A stretch of 64,000 bases of DNA from Tetrahymena thermophila SB210 (Eukaryota; Ciliophora; Oligohymenophorea; Hymenostomatida; Tetrahymenidae): contig NW_002476277.1 of NCBI RefSeq assembly GCF_000189635.1, positions 48,697 to 112,696 of the forward strand, written 5' to 3'. Shown here piece by piece: positions 39,914 through 52,507 of the stretch. The notes under the pieces are model-generated. The model saw nothing but the letters and a program-made list of their open reading frames with translations, had not been told where the DNA came from and did not search any database. Made by a program: the position numbers and the translations under genes. Within the stretch, counting starts at the first letter, position 1. Every line of letters starts with the position of its first letter.

Positions 39914-42900
39914 GATATATTTAAGGGTGATATTTTAATTGATTGATTGATTGATCTCTTGAGTAGCTTAAATATTATTTTGATTATCTATTTCTTTTTC
40001 AATGTATTTATCTTATTTCAATGAAATGGTTAGTTAATTAATTAATTAGTTAGCAAGTTCTAATTTTATAATTTTAACAATTCAAACAATTTAATTAAAT
40101 TTTGTTTGCTTTCTATTTTTCAGTAGCGTAAATTAATTAATTAATTATTTAGTAGAAAGGATACAATAAGAGAAAATGAATCAGAATTGGTTTTTTATAA
40201 TTTTAGGAAAAAACTATATTTTCAACAAATCAGATAATATTATTTAATTTTAAGAAACTGTAATCCGAGTGAAGTAAATAGATAGGGTTGAAATTTTTTA
40301 TATTGATTGTGTTTATGTATGTATGTATTTATTTATCTAGTAAGAGAGCTTTATAAGGAATAGCAAAAGCAGAGCAATCTGGCTGTATTTATAATTTAGA
40401 ATGTTTGTTAGTTTTTCTTATTTAGTATTTTTGAATTGCTTTTTCAAGCAAGCAAATGAATGAAGGAAGGATAGATATATAGTGAAAAATTAAATAAGGT
40501 TGTATTAAAAGATTTTCTTTTTAGTTGTTATCTTTAATTTTGTTCTGTTTTTAATAATTATAAAAATATTTGGTGATTCGATGGATATTTAATCACCACT
40601 TAACAAAATTAATTAAGTTAAAAAGCACTCACAATTCAAACTGAGCTTTAATTACAATCAATCTGAGGGGGAGGGTAACTTTTTGTTATTCATTTATTTT
40701 ACTAATTGATTGATTAATTTGGAATGCTTTTTCTTTCAAATTTTTATTGTTTATTTGTTTGCTTGTTAGTTAGTTAGTTAGTTAATTTCATTCACTTTGG
40801 AAATACGTATTAGAATCTGTCTAAGTAAAGATTAGTAACAAATAAATACAGGCCTATAATTTTACATTCAAAGCTATATAATATCTAGGTGAACAAATAT
40901 AATTTATTTTGTATTTACTTGCCTAGCCTAATTAATTCTTTCTGCTCATTTAAAATAAAATACATGCAACTCAAAAAGAAACTGCACCATTTTCATGGTT
41001 TTTTTACAATGTTTCAATTCAAAGTTCTTTTGATCTTTGAAAAATTCTTTTGTTTTGTTAGGAGTATTTAAATAGAATGGATTACTTTTACTTCTATCAA
41101 ACCTGAAATTCTCCGCATAAATAGAGTAAAATGAAATTTTCAAACAAAAGAAAGCCAATAGAATTTTTTTTTTAAAAACTAATCAAAAATAAATGACGAC
41201 TCTATAGTTCAAATTAAGGTGTTGAACATAAATGAAGAAGGTAATTAGGGGTCTGGTAAATATTGATAAAATAGAGTAGAGGGCCCTTCTACTTACTTAT
41301 TTAATGAATACTTAACCAAATAAAGCTTTTTTCATAAATTGAAAACTTACATGAAAACTAATTTGTCAATCAATTGATTTAGTTAAAAACATAATTTATT
41401 TACCCATGTAATTTCAATCACATTATCATTCATTCATTGATTGATTGATTCATTCATTTATTCATTCAACCACTAAATAAATATCAATTTGCATAATAAA
41501 TAGCTTATTAATTGATTCTTACATTTAATTCACTCTTTTTCTCCTCATTAATCTTGCCTGCCTTTTCTGCTTCATTTACCAAAAATAAACTTAACTTCCC
41601 ATGAAATTTAGCTCAAAAAAAATGGAATCCTATGTTTAAATTAGCTACTAAAACACTTTAGACAAACTATAAATTACGTAACTTTACTTATTGTAAGTAG
41701 TTTTAAATTTTGGCTCAGGTTGAATTAATCTTTTTACATATTTCTTTTACAAATTATTACTTGTAAGTTAAGAATCCTAAAAATTTTTCCTTGAAAGCAC
41801 ATTAAATGTGAGTAAATTTTTCATTTAAATTTTGTCAGAGTTGAGGCTGTTAGGATTTATAAAATAAATTTATTCAAAGAAAAATAGCTTTTATAAGAGC
41901 TTTTAAAGTTGACATAATGGTTTTTTTTAATTTAGCTTCCTAAATTGCACTGAAAAAGCATGCAACCAATTTAATTATTTTTCTTAATTACCGTGGAAAA
42001 AAAAAAAAACTACCCGTTTAGATAAATTTAATTTTAGACTAACAATACATTTGAGAAAATTAATTACAAGAGAATCAATCAGAAATTGTGAAATGTGAAA
42101 TCTTTTGAGTATGAATTTTAATTTGGATTAATTTTTCCTATTTAAATTACAAATCAATATGTTATAAATTCTGTCTCTCTTCAGCCGAGCCATATTGAAA
42201 GCTTATATCATACTTTAAAATAAAATTAACTTTTGGCTTCAAATTTATCTATCTGCATTTCTAGATATTTAATTTACATAAAAGATTTTACTCATTTAAC
42301 AAAACCTTATGATAAACCTGATGTATTAATTAATTTTAATTAATTTTATGGTATCTTTTGACAATACAAAATTATTTGTTATTCAGAGCGTAAATTCATA
42401 ATTACATTTAGCCATGTGTTAAAATACAGTTTAATATAAGTAAAATTACTAAAATTTGAAAGATTCACTTTAATTTACCTAATTACATAAACAAAATAAT
42501 TTATTCTTTAGATTATAGTCAGTTATTGAAAAAAATTTTCATTTCATTAGTTCTTAGTAGTAACCACTGAAGAAATCAATTAAGGTTGTAAAGATATTTA
42601 AAAGGTAAAAACCTTATATTATTTTTCTATCAAAATATCTATTCATTCTATCTATGATATCAATTGTAATTCAAAATACAATAAAAGAATAAAATACATA
42701 AAAATCCTTGGGTTTTCTTTAGATTTTCCAATATAAAATGAAGATAAGTAAATTTCTTATTTGTAAAAAGAAACAAAAGTAATGCAAAATACATAAACAA
42801 TTAAACGTTCAAACAAATAGAATTCATAATGAATATTCAATTCATATTTCAATATTACTACATTAAATATATAAATAGAGCTGCTATTCAACATAAAAAA

Positions 42901-43252
42901 TTTATCAAAAAAGACTTTTCAAAAGTCTATTGAAACAAACAAAATAAATATAAATTCAAAATAATTAGAATGATAGATATTATGAGTGTGAATGAGTGAA
43001 ATAATAAATGAATGTATCTATGAATGAAAGATTGCAACATTAAAACACCTAACGAAAAGATGTAAATGCAGGAATATGATGCTAACTAAATAAGAAAGTG
43101 AACTAGGAAAATCAAATGAATTGAATTTAATTTAATCAATATCTTCTATCTTATTACATAATAATATAAAAGAAATTGATAAAACAAGAACTAACAATTA
43201 AAAAAGTTATTATTTCAATTAGAATTTAATAGAAGCTTTGCTTAAAATAGAA
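39914..43252. other. Long AT-rich intergenic region
   Basis: No convincing gene. Overlapping short frames on both strands at 40,889-41,158 end at TGA and have Phe/Ile/Leu-heavy composition; I treat them as chance. Simple repeats: GATT near 39,940, TTAG/AATT near 40,030 and 40,760-40,785, and ATTC/ATTG near 41,430-41,465. Confidence 0.35.
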
Positions 43253-43954
43253 ATGTTCGGAGGTATTAATAAATACAAAGTTGAAAAAAAGGGCGATGAT
43301 ATTTATTTGATCCCTAAAGGATAGCACACCCATACTTTAGTTTGGATGCATGGTTTGGGTGACACAGCCGAGGGATATTTGGACTTTTTTGGTGAAAGCT
43401 CATCTCCAACACCTGATAATATGAAAATAGTACTTTTAACTGCTCCTACTCGTAAAGTAACAATCAACATGGGCATGTAAATGCCTTCATGGTTTGACTT
43501 CAAGGCTTTCCAAGTCAATGAGTAAAACTTCCATCAAGCAATAGGTGTAGAAGAAGCAAACGAGTCAGCCTAAAGAATCTAATAAGTTCTCAATGAAGAA
43601 ATCGCTAAGCTTAATGGAGATTCAAAGAAAGTCTTTTTAGGGGGCTTCAGTTAAGGTGGATGCATGACTTTGAGAGCTGGCCTTACATTTGATAAGCCTC
43701 TAGGAGGATTGATTGTTTATTCAGGCTTTTTATTCCCCACAATAGTAGATCATGAAAGTAATAAAAACACTGAAATCTTAATCAGTCATGGTGAGTAAGA
43801 CCCCCTTTTACCATGGGCTCAATCCAAGTAAAGTTACACAAAGTTAAACGAATAAACCCACAAAGTGCGCTGGGAAATCATTAAGAATTTGTAACATACT
43901 TTCAACGAGAGAAGTTTGATTGTTTTCTAAGAATTTGTTAAAGCTCACTTGTGA
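43253..43954 (+). CDS. Acyl-protein thioesterase / carboxylesterase (Abhydrolase_2)
   Basis: A 233-codon frame ends in TGA. It is an alpha/beta hydrolase of the LYPLA1/2 type, with HTLVWMHGLGDTAEG (oxyanion-hole HGLGD motif), a PTRKVTINMGMQMPSWFD stretch and a nucleophile elbow GFSQGG. The triad is Ser133, Asp183 (in SHGEQDPLLPW) and His215 (in LQHTF; most relatives have GMGHS around this His). Family members remove palmitate from protein cysteines or hydrolyse lysophospholipids in the cytosol. The length matches the family (about 220-240). A compact gene without introns, it is less AT-rich than its surroundings. Confidence 0.9.
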
Positions 43955-46900
43955 AAAAGTAATGTTACAGCAAAAAAATAAATAAATAAACAAACAAAAG
44001 ATATTAGTAGCTAGCTAAATAAACAAGTAAACAACACTAAATTAGTTAATAAAAAATATTTACTTGTTTTATTATTTTGTGATTGGTAAAATGTAAATAT
44101 TCTAATCTAAAACTTGATTTGGATGTTAAGCATATGAATAACAAACAAACAAAAAAGCAAGCAAGCAAGCAAGAATATAAATAAATAAAAAAATAAAAAA
44201 ACAGAGAAATCAATAACTAAAAAAATAAATAATTATTCATTTAATTAATGTATTTTTTATATCTATTTTAGTTTTTTTTTTAAAAACCCCCAATTATTTT
44301 AATAATTATCTATAAACTAAATTCAAAGATACTATTTCCTACCACATAAATTTAAAATTTTTATCGTTTTTACACTCTAAATTACTTTATTTTTTTAATA
44401 TTTCATCAAAATTATGTAAATAAATATCTAAAAATTGACAGATAGATAGATAGATACTTTTGATTGCATTAGAATTTATTTGATTTACAAACTTGAAATT
44501 TTTATATTTAGAAAGCTTGATTTATAAATTAGAGTTTTTTTATATGTTTTAATCATTAATTCTAATTTTATTCTAATTAAGGTTACTTTTAAATCATTTA
44601 TTTTCTTTTGTAAAGTAAAATCCTGTCTTTTATTGCATTTTTATTATCTCTCTATTGTTTCAAAAGTTGATTATAAAAAAAATCAAATAATTTAAGAATA
44701 TGAAAGTAGCAAAATCGTATAAACAATAGCTTTGAAATTATATCGTAGTAAACTTAAATTTAAATTGATTTGAATAAATTTTCATATGAATTTCTAAATG
44801 TTACTAGCATTCTTTAAATTTTAAAGAAAAAATAAGTTGAAACATTAATTTTCAGACTTAGTTCAATTTATCAGCAAATTAGGTCCCCCCTGACGATTTA
44901 AGACGATCAGAAAAAATTGATTGTGTGTAACACATTATAAAATTAGATATTTGTTTACATAATTTTATTTTTTAAAGATATGAATGAGAAGAGTTTTTAT
45001 TACAATTTTATTATTGGGTGAGGACAACATAGATAGATATTAAGATTGGTTTTTACATTACAAAGCAAATTCATTAAAATAATCTATACAATATACAATA
45101 CTTTACTTAAATATTTATAATATGTATTGCTTATTTTTTATTTATTTAGGTATTATTAGTTAAATGAATAGTAAAATATAATAAACATATTTCATAAAAG
45201 AGCAAAAATTCTAACAAAAAATATCATTTTAAATAAAAAACAATAAATCAACGAAACAAAACTTAAAAGCGTAATTCATAGCTTGTAAGAACCATTTGTA
45301 AATAACAATGAACCAAACAAGTATTTTTTTGTACTAAATATTTTCTTTTTGAAAAAAGGATGAGAGTTTGTTTTCAAGAAAATAGTGTTTCTTTTATCAA
45401 TAATTTCAACAATATTTACATTATTCATTTTATTCAAGTGTGTTTGATAAATTTATACTTAGTGATGTAAAAGTATATTAGCTTATAGGGAATATAAATT
45501 TATATTTAGAAATTATTTATTTGTTTATCTATAATTTGTTATTACCCTTCAATTTAATAAAATATCTTTTAATCAAAAGATTCAATAGCAAAGTAATTAT
45601 GTAATAATACTCTTTTTTTAAACTAAGTTCTTATTTTTCAAAAGAATCTTTTTGAGTAAAAGCTCTAACGTATTGTTTTTTGACTTTTTATAAAAGCAAA
45701 AAAATATTTTTTAAATATGAGAACTTATAGAAAATAAATAAATTATCTTTCAGAAATATAATAATTATTACAATAAGATTAAAATTATTAACTTTTTAAT
45801 ATTTCTTGAGAAATTTTTGTTTGGATCTTTTAGAAGGAAGGTAAATAATATTAAGTTTTTATTATAATTAAGAAATCAACTCAAATTTTACTATGGATTT
45901 TAATCAATAACTAAGATTAATTAAAAAGTAACTAAATTTTACCACATTTTTTAGTTGTAAATTTTAATTTTTTTATAAAATTTGAAGGAAAAATATCCAA
46001 ATTAAATTTATAAATCAAATTAAAATCGAATTAACACCATATATTTATTGAATTAAATTAGTTATTTTTAACTAAATCTACAATTTTAAACATAAGAATA
46101 TATTAATTGCAAATTTAATTAATTTAATTGAATACTCGTGTGTAGTTATCTTGCTTGGGATTTTCATTTCGAAATAGTTGTAATCAGATAAACAAATATA
46201 TTCAAATCATTAAATCCTTATTAAATTTAGCTATGATTAATATTTTTTAAGTTTCCTTTGATAGTGTCCTTACTTAATGTTTTTCTTATTTAATAAACTT
46301 TTTTAAAAAAATATCAATTTGCCAAATTTTAATTTACTCATTAACTTTTTTTTAGTTTTTCATAATAAAAAGCATGTTTTATTTTTTCCAAACTTAAAAT
46401 TGCTAATTAAATTTTTTATTTATCAAATCTTATTTAAATTACAAAAAAAAATTCCATATAAAATTATTAAATGCTTTAATTTATTTCATTAAACTAATTA
46501 ATAGATTTGGAAAATTAAGAACTATTTATTAATTTAAAATGGCATATAATATTTAACAAATCTTATCAATAAATTAGTCTCTTTAAATTTTAGGCTTAAA
46601 AAAAATCTTAATTACAAATCTAATTAAACAAATTTTTATTTAAAATTGTTTTATATAAGACCTTTGGTTAATAGAAATTTGGTAATAGCGTTTAAAAATA
46701 TTTTACATAGATAAATCTTATATTAAAGGTGTAAATACTATAAAAAATAATTATTAGATTTAAATCTAAAATTAAAAAAACCAAGTATCACTAATTCTGG
46801 AAAGAACTAACTTAAATTAAGATCGATCTTTTACCATAATAAAACAGGCCTGAATGATAATTTTTATAACTTCAAGCATATATTAAAATATTTTTTATTT

Positions 46901-48158
46901 TTATATTGAGTTTGTTAACAGCAAATCAATAATTATTTTATTAACTAGAAGTAAATATAAATGATAAATACAAGTATTCATTAATTTTTAGGATGAACAT
47001 AATTAATTTCCTTTTTTTAATATAAAATTGATGAAATAAGTTGAAAATATAATTTTTAAAATGATATTATGATATTAATTAATATTATTTATTTAGGTCT
47101 ACTTTATAATTTATCTATTTATGATGTTAAAATTAACTTATCTTTAAAAATTTTTTTTAATGATAACAATAAAATGCGTTTAAACCAAAAATACTAAAAT
47201 AATTGATCAGATTTATTTACGAATTAACAAAGTAGAATAAATAAATTATAATTATAATCAAAGTCATATTATTTAAATGAGCTTATTCAGATTAATTTTT
47301 TATAAATGATAAAAAAATAAGTCATATTTAATTACGAAAACTTGTTAATTTTTAAAATAAAAATTTCAAATAAAAATTACTTTAAGTAATTAATTAATAA
47401 TTAAATTAAAAAAAATAAATTAAAATTAAATTAGTTTATTGTTACAAAATTTTTAATTTATATGCTGAGGATTTTAATTTATGATAGTTTATTAATTTAG
47501 TGTTGTTAATACTGCATAAAAGCAACAATAGGCATGCAATTTTAGTGTTGAAATATTAATTTTCTGGTGTATTTTTTTTAATAATTTATAAATTTTTTAT
47601 TTAAATTAGCCTAAATTAAATACATTTAGAATAATACATTAGATATTTTTTAATATCAGTAAATAAAATTAGAATATTTCCTTTTGAATTGTTTTAGGTA
47701 ACTTTTATCATTACACAAAAACTATTTTAATAATCTAAATTGAAAATATTAATTAGTTAATATTTAGTAAGAAATACTTTATACATTAAATATATAAATA
47801 ATTAAAAACTTATATTTAAAGAGTTTAGTAATTATATGTTAAAATTGCAGCACCTCTTTTATCATGATACTTGTCATTATAAGAGTTGTGTTAGTTCTTT
47901 CAAGTAATAATCTTTTAAGTTATTATCAAAAAAAATTTTTTTTTTTGTTAATTTGATTGTTTAATAACTTAATTATTTATTTATTTACTTCTTAAAATTG
48001 TTAAATTATATTTATTTATTTTAGGCAGTGGTTAAAGTGTTTGTTGTTTAGTAGTTCTTTATTATTTTGATTTTAGGATTAAAATAGGTTAATATTATTA
48101 ATTATATAATAAACTGAGAATTTTATTGAATTAATGAATGAATAAGTTGATTAAGTTT
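43955..48158. other. 4.2-kb AT-rich gene-free stretch
   Basis: No convincing gene on either strand; frames are short and AT-driven. A small, less AT-rich patch at 44,881-44,935 includes a run of six C and the sequence GACGATTTAAGACGATCAG; I cannot assign it. A weak hairpin (CTCTTTTAT...ATAAGAG) lies near 47,850-47,890. Simple repeats: GCAA near 44,155-44,172 and GATA near 44,440-44,455. Confidence 0.35.
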
Positions 48159-51100
48159 TCAAAAATCTTTATCAACTTCTGTAAAATTGAGTGTGGAATT
48201 TCTTCCCATATGCCTATTAATTAGGTGTTTAGGAGACGATTCGTATCCGAGTCTGCTGTTTGAAAAGGCGTTTGTAGAAGGCATATTTTGAGGTGTCATG
48301 AATCTTGATATATCAGTTATATGGGAGAGCCTTTTTTCTTTTTAGGTTCTTTTAATAAACTCAAAAGGTTCTGGCTTACCAGGTGAGTGATTTGGGAATT
48401 CTTCTATTTCGATAGCATGAATGTCGCTATCTAGGTCACTATCTTATTCGAACTCATCGTTTTTAATTATTTTATTTAGATTAATGAAGTTTTCTGACTA
48501 TTAAATTAGTATTTTTGGCCTTTTGAGAATAGATTTTTAAGCTTTTTCTTGGTTATTGTTATTGTTTGGATTTGAATTGTTGCTGTTACTAGGAGGAGTT
48601 TCTGGATTAATTGAGTTTTATTTAGATGGACTGTATTATTGCAGTCCTTCTTGTATGCTGACACATTTAATTTAATTGGATTCTTTATTTGTTTCTTAGT
48701 TGCCTGGGTGTATCATTTAACTTGAGTTGTGAAGATAGTTCATTATTGAAATGTTACCCTTACTACCGTAATTTGACTTAGATTTCATGAAGGTATCTTC
48801 TAAGTTAATATGGCTGAAAGAGTTATTGTGAATATTATGATCAATAGCAGTAACATTAGGCTGTTTATCGTTGATTTGTTTTTTGGATCCAATAGGACTT
48901 TCTTCTGTTTTAGATTTCTATAAATTATAGCTAGAAGTTGTAATTTCTTTTTCTTATATTTAAATATTTTATTTAAGATGAGATTTTTGCTTATATTTTT
49001 ATTTATTATCTGCATAAATAGATTCATCTGAAAGCTACTAACTCTCTTCTTAAATTTGGTTTTCGTTTTAAATAGGAATCATAGAGCTGTATTTGTTATC
49101 AGTTCTTGCTGCAAATCCGTTATCTTCTACTGGAGGCAGAATGGGAATAGAATATCTATTTTTATCGCCGTGCTTTCCCCAGTAGACAGAGTCTTTGTAC
49201 TCTAAATCTCTATAGATTTTGAAGCTTATCTTTAATAAAGATTTATCATTCATAAAGTATTTTTTTGTGTGAAATTTAATTTTACCTTTGTTCCGACGTC
49301 TTTGGTGGATTTTAAAATTATGTCTTGCTAAGGACCTATCTTAGAGAGGATTTGCTTAAGATTGTAGAGACCAATTTGAACAGGAGATTGTGCATTGTGC
49401 TGTGCTTGTTAGAGGGTTTTTGGGTTGGGATATGGAGGCTGGAATGTGTTTAAGATACCTTTACCGGTGTCAACTACTTCTAAAATGGCATAGGGAGATG
49501 TGATGTCATTACATTTTAGCTTAACGAGAATAGATCCATTTTCTTAGGTGTTGGATATTGAGTTTTCTAAAAGAATCATTAGGATTTATAGAATTCTTTT
49601 TTCATCGTTTTTTATCTTTTTGAGCTCAGGAGCTTTGTCTATAAAAAGCAAGTTTACGTGTTTTTCTTATGAGAGTTCTGCGTACACATCGATGGTTTCT
49701 TTAATAATCTTTTGATAAAAGAAATGTAAGAAATATGCATTAATTAGTAATAGTTGGAAAAGGTGAGTAATCTAAAAAGGATTTAAGGTTTTAAAAATGA
49801 ATAAGGATTGGATTGGTTTTATAAAGTGTAATATTATCAAAAAAATAAAAAATAATCCAATGATGTCCACAAACTGATTTCTCATAATCAATCAATTAAA
49901 TAAAAAGATTATTTATTTATTAATAAAAACCGAGGATTTGTGAGATTCAAAAAATATCATTAAATTTAAAATTAATTTGAAGCTAAATAGTGGCTATAAT
50001 TAAAATATTGCATATGATCTATCAAAGAGTTAAGTAAATCCACAAGTGATATCAATAAATAAATATAATAGTGGGGAGCAGAAAGACAGAAATATATATA
50101 GACTATCTAGATAGATGATCAAAAGTAAATATTTAAAATTTAGATTTAAGCAGATAAATAAACAAAGATACATCCTTTTTTTAGCAAATAAATATTTGCT
50201 TAAAGATTAACAAAGTAAAATATGCTTAAATTAGGGGTTGTATCTTCTAAAATAAAGTGGTAAATAAATTTGATTTATTTTTATTCAAGATCCATCCCAT
50301 TTCTGATCAACTCTCAATTTTAACATTAAATATTGTATTTTAATATTCTTTAAATGTGGTTTTAAACTCATTTCGCTAATTTGTATTTTATTCACTAGAA
50401 ATTTTATTCTAGCTGAAAATTATATTTGGTTTATAACACTTCCTTTACAAATCACTTAAATTATTATTAAAAATTCATATTTTTTGAATTGTAAGCTCTA
50501 AACATTTTTTAATTTTTTAAGTTATTTTTGGAGATTACTTTTGTTCTTTTTCATAAAAAGTGTGATTTTGAGTCTAACCAGTTATCTGACAAAGAAGTTG
50601 ATTTTTTTTAACAAATTTTATTAAATTACATTTTAGAATTCAGTTTTTATGGATTTCTTTTATTTTCTTTTTTGGTTTAAATTGAAAAGCCATAATCCAA
50701 TCTTTTCAATAAGGTAAGCAAGCAAACAAATTTAGATAAATTAAAAGGAAAATATTAAATTGTAAATGTAAAGAATTGCGAATTTAGATTGATCGATGGG
50801 AAGAATTAACTAACTTATTTATTTATTAAAAATATATTTTTATCTATTTATTTGTATGATTGATTGATTGATTTCTTGGTTTATATATTTATTGGAGTTT
50901 TGATTTTGTGTTAATTTGTTAATTAATTATTAGCGGTTCTAGCACAATGTGTATGTTTAATATTGGATAATAAAACTATTTAGGATTGGCTAATATAAGA
51001 AGAAATCCATAAAAGTCTAAAGACAGCAAAGCTAATTTGACCAATAAATCTAATAATCAATTGGATTTATTTTGATTATTTGATAAAAAATATATTTTTT

Positions 51101-52507
51101 ATTGTAAATATCATGTGTAATCATGAGTTATCTCTTTGATAAAATAAAAAAATGTTTGTATTTATTTGTTACCTTTTTGATGTAGAAATCACTGTGTGCT
51201 GTTTCGTAATTTTACTTTTAAAAATCATACAAGTTGTAAAAGTCTTACTGCATCACTGTAGTTATGTATCTTAGTTTATTTATGATTTGTTTTGTTTCGA
51301 GGAGTGTCCAGCCTTTGTTTCTCCTTCAGTTCGGAGATAATATATTAACTATTTTTTGCATGTTGACCATGCTCTTACGCAATATGTTTTGCAATAGTTT
51401 CTATTGATATTTTTGGCAAAATTTCCAATACTAGCGCTCTTCTATTTCTTGGTTCACTAGGAATGTAAATTTAATGGTTTAATTAACTGAGTTTGATAAG
51501 GCATTAGAAAAATTTATTTCTGATTTCGAAGCACTTTAAGTTTGGATATTCTATTTTTATTATTGATTTTCTTAATTTGCATCTAATTAAATTAATTCTA
51601 ATTCTTCTTGCTCTGTTAATGAAGCATTGATCATTACAGGTTTAATACCCTTCACATACCTTACTTTGAAAGTGCTTGAAACTTGATTTTTTGATTCTAG
51701 ATGAGAGGTGATTAACTGCTGAAGAAAAGACTTTTTCTTCTTTGATGAAACCCAACAATTTCTAATAAAAGGAATTGGATCTATACTACCAAAAAATTGT
51801 TCATTTTAATCGTTGCTGCTTATGTAAAGTAATTTTATATCGTTTGTTTTCTGGTTGGTTGGGTTGTAATTTTTATCCACTTCTACAATCATCTTAATTT
51901 GCTTTTGATTTTGCAAGTATTTGGTTTCAACTTTCTTACTAATTTACTAAATATATAATTTTTGGCCTACTTATTGCTTATTTAATTCCCAATTCAAAAA
52001 GCAAGATAAAAAGCCAATCCCAACAATTATTTCGTGATAATCGTAATACCACCCTTGATAAATCAATGCAAATAGTCCAATTGCACAGCCCAAAAAGGAA
52101 GCCACTTAGCTTCTACTAAATACTATATTTATGCTCCAAATCATTAATATTGAATAAGAAAGTGTATCAGACTACCAATTATTTCTACATATCGCAACAT
52201 AAGGAACAATGAAGTAAATAATAATTAAAGGAGAAAAATCAATATCGAATCTCTTAGAAAAAAAGAGTCTATCGCAAATCCAATTTGTAAAAAATAATGC
52301 AGGAGGTATAAAAAGTAGGTAATTCTAATAGTCATTAACATCATATTTTTTTGAGATGAAATTCCTGACGAGAATAGCTAAATAAATGATCGTCAATATG
52401 AGCATTCTTAAATATTAGAACATTAAAGCACGTTGATGCTATTTGCAGCCTATAGGTGCTATATTTATTATTCTTCCACACCTTTGCTTATAAAATGAAT
52501 TGCTCAT
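48159..52507 (-). CDS. Membrane histidine kinase-like protein (four-exon model)
   Basis: Modelled exons in gene order are 52507-51379, 51312-51173, 49708-49286 and 49229-48159, with introns of 66, 1,464 and 56 bp (GT-AG), giving 920 codons ending in TGA. The N-terminus has about five or six membrane segments, followed by a linker and a dimerisation-type helix pair. The HATPase domain carries an N box (Asn472 in LLENSISNT), a G1 box DTGKG (503-507) and a G2-like IGLYNLKQIL. The tail of about 350 residues is Ser/Asn/Gln-rich and no receiver domain is seen. The join DFYIKK|IIKETIDVY fits the usual link from DHp to HATPase, which supports one gene. No phospho-acceptor His is evident in the DHp region. 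Read without the 66-bp intron, exon 1 meets an in-frame TGA at 51,326-51,328. The alternative is two genes: 52507-51326 (393 aa) and 49885-48159 (556 aa, starting MRNQFVDII). The HATPase call is firm; the exon joins are less so. Confidence 0.65.

Noticed and set aside
40666..40676. AGGGGGAGGGT matching the outer end of the inverted-repeat element
   Set aside because: Only 11 bases match; no second arm or flanking duplication was found nearby, so it may be chance.
40889..41158. Overlapping plus- and minus-strand ORFs
   Set aside because: Both are short and bounded by TGA, with Phe/Ile/Leu-heavy composition. No splice-joined extension looks like protein.
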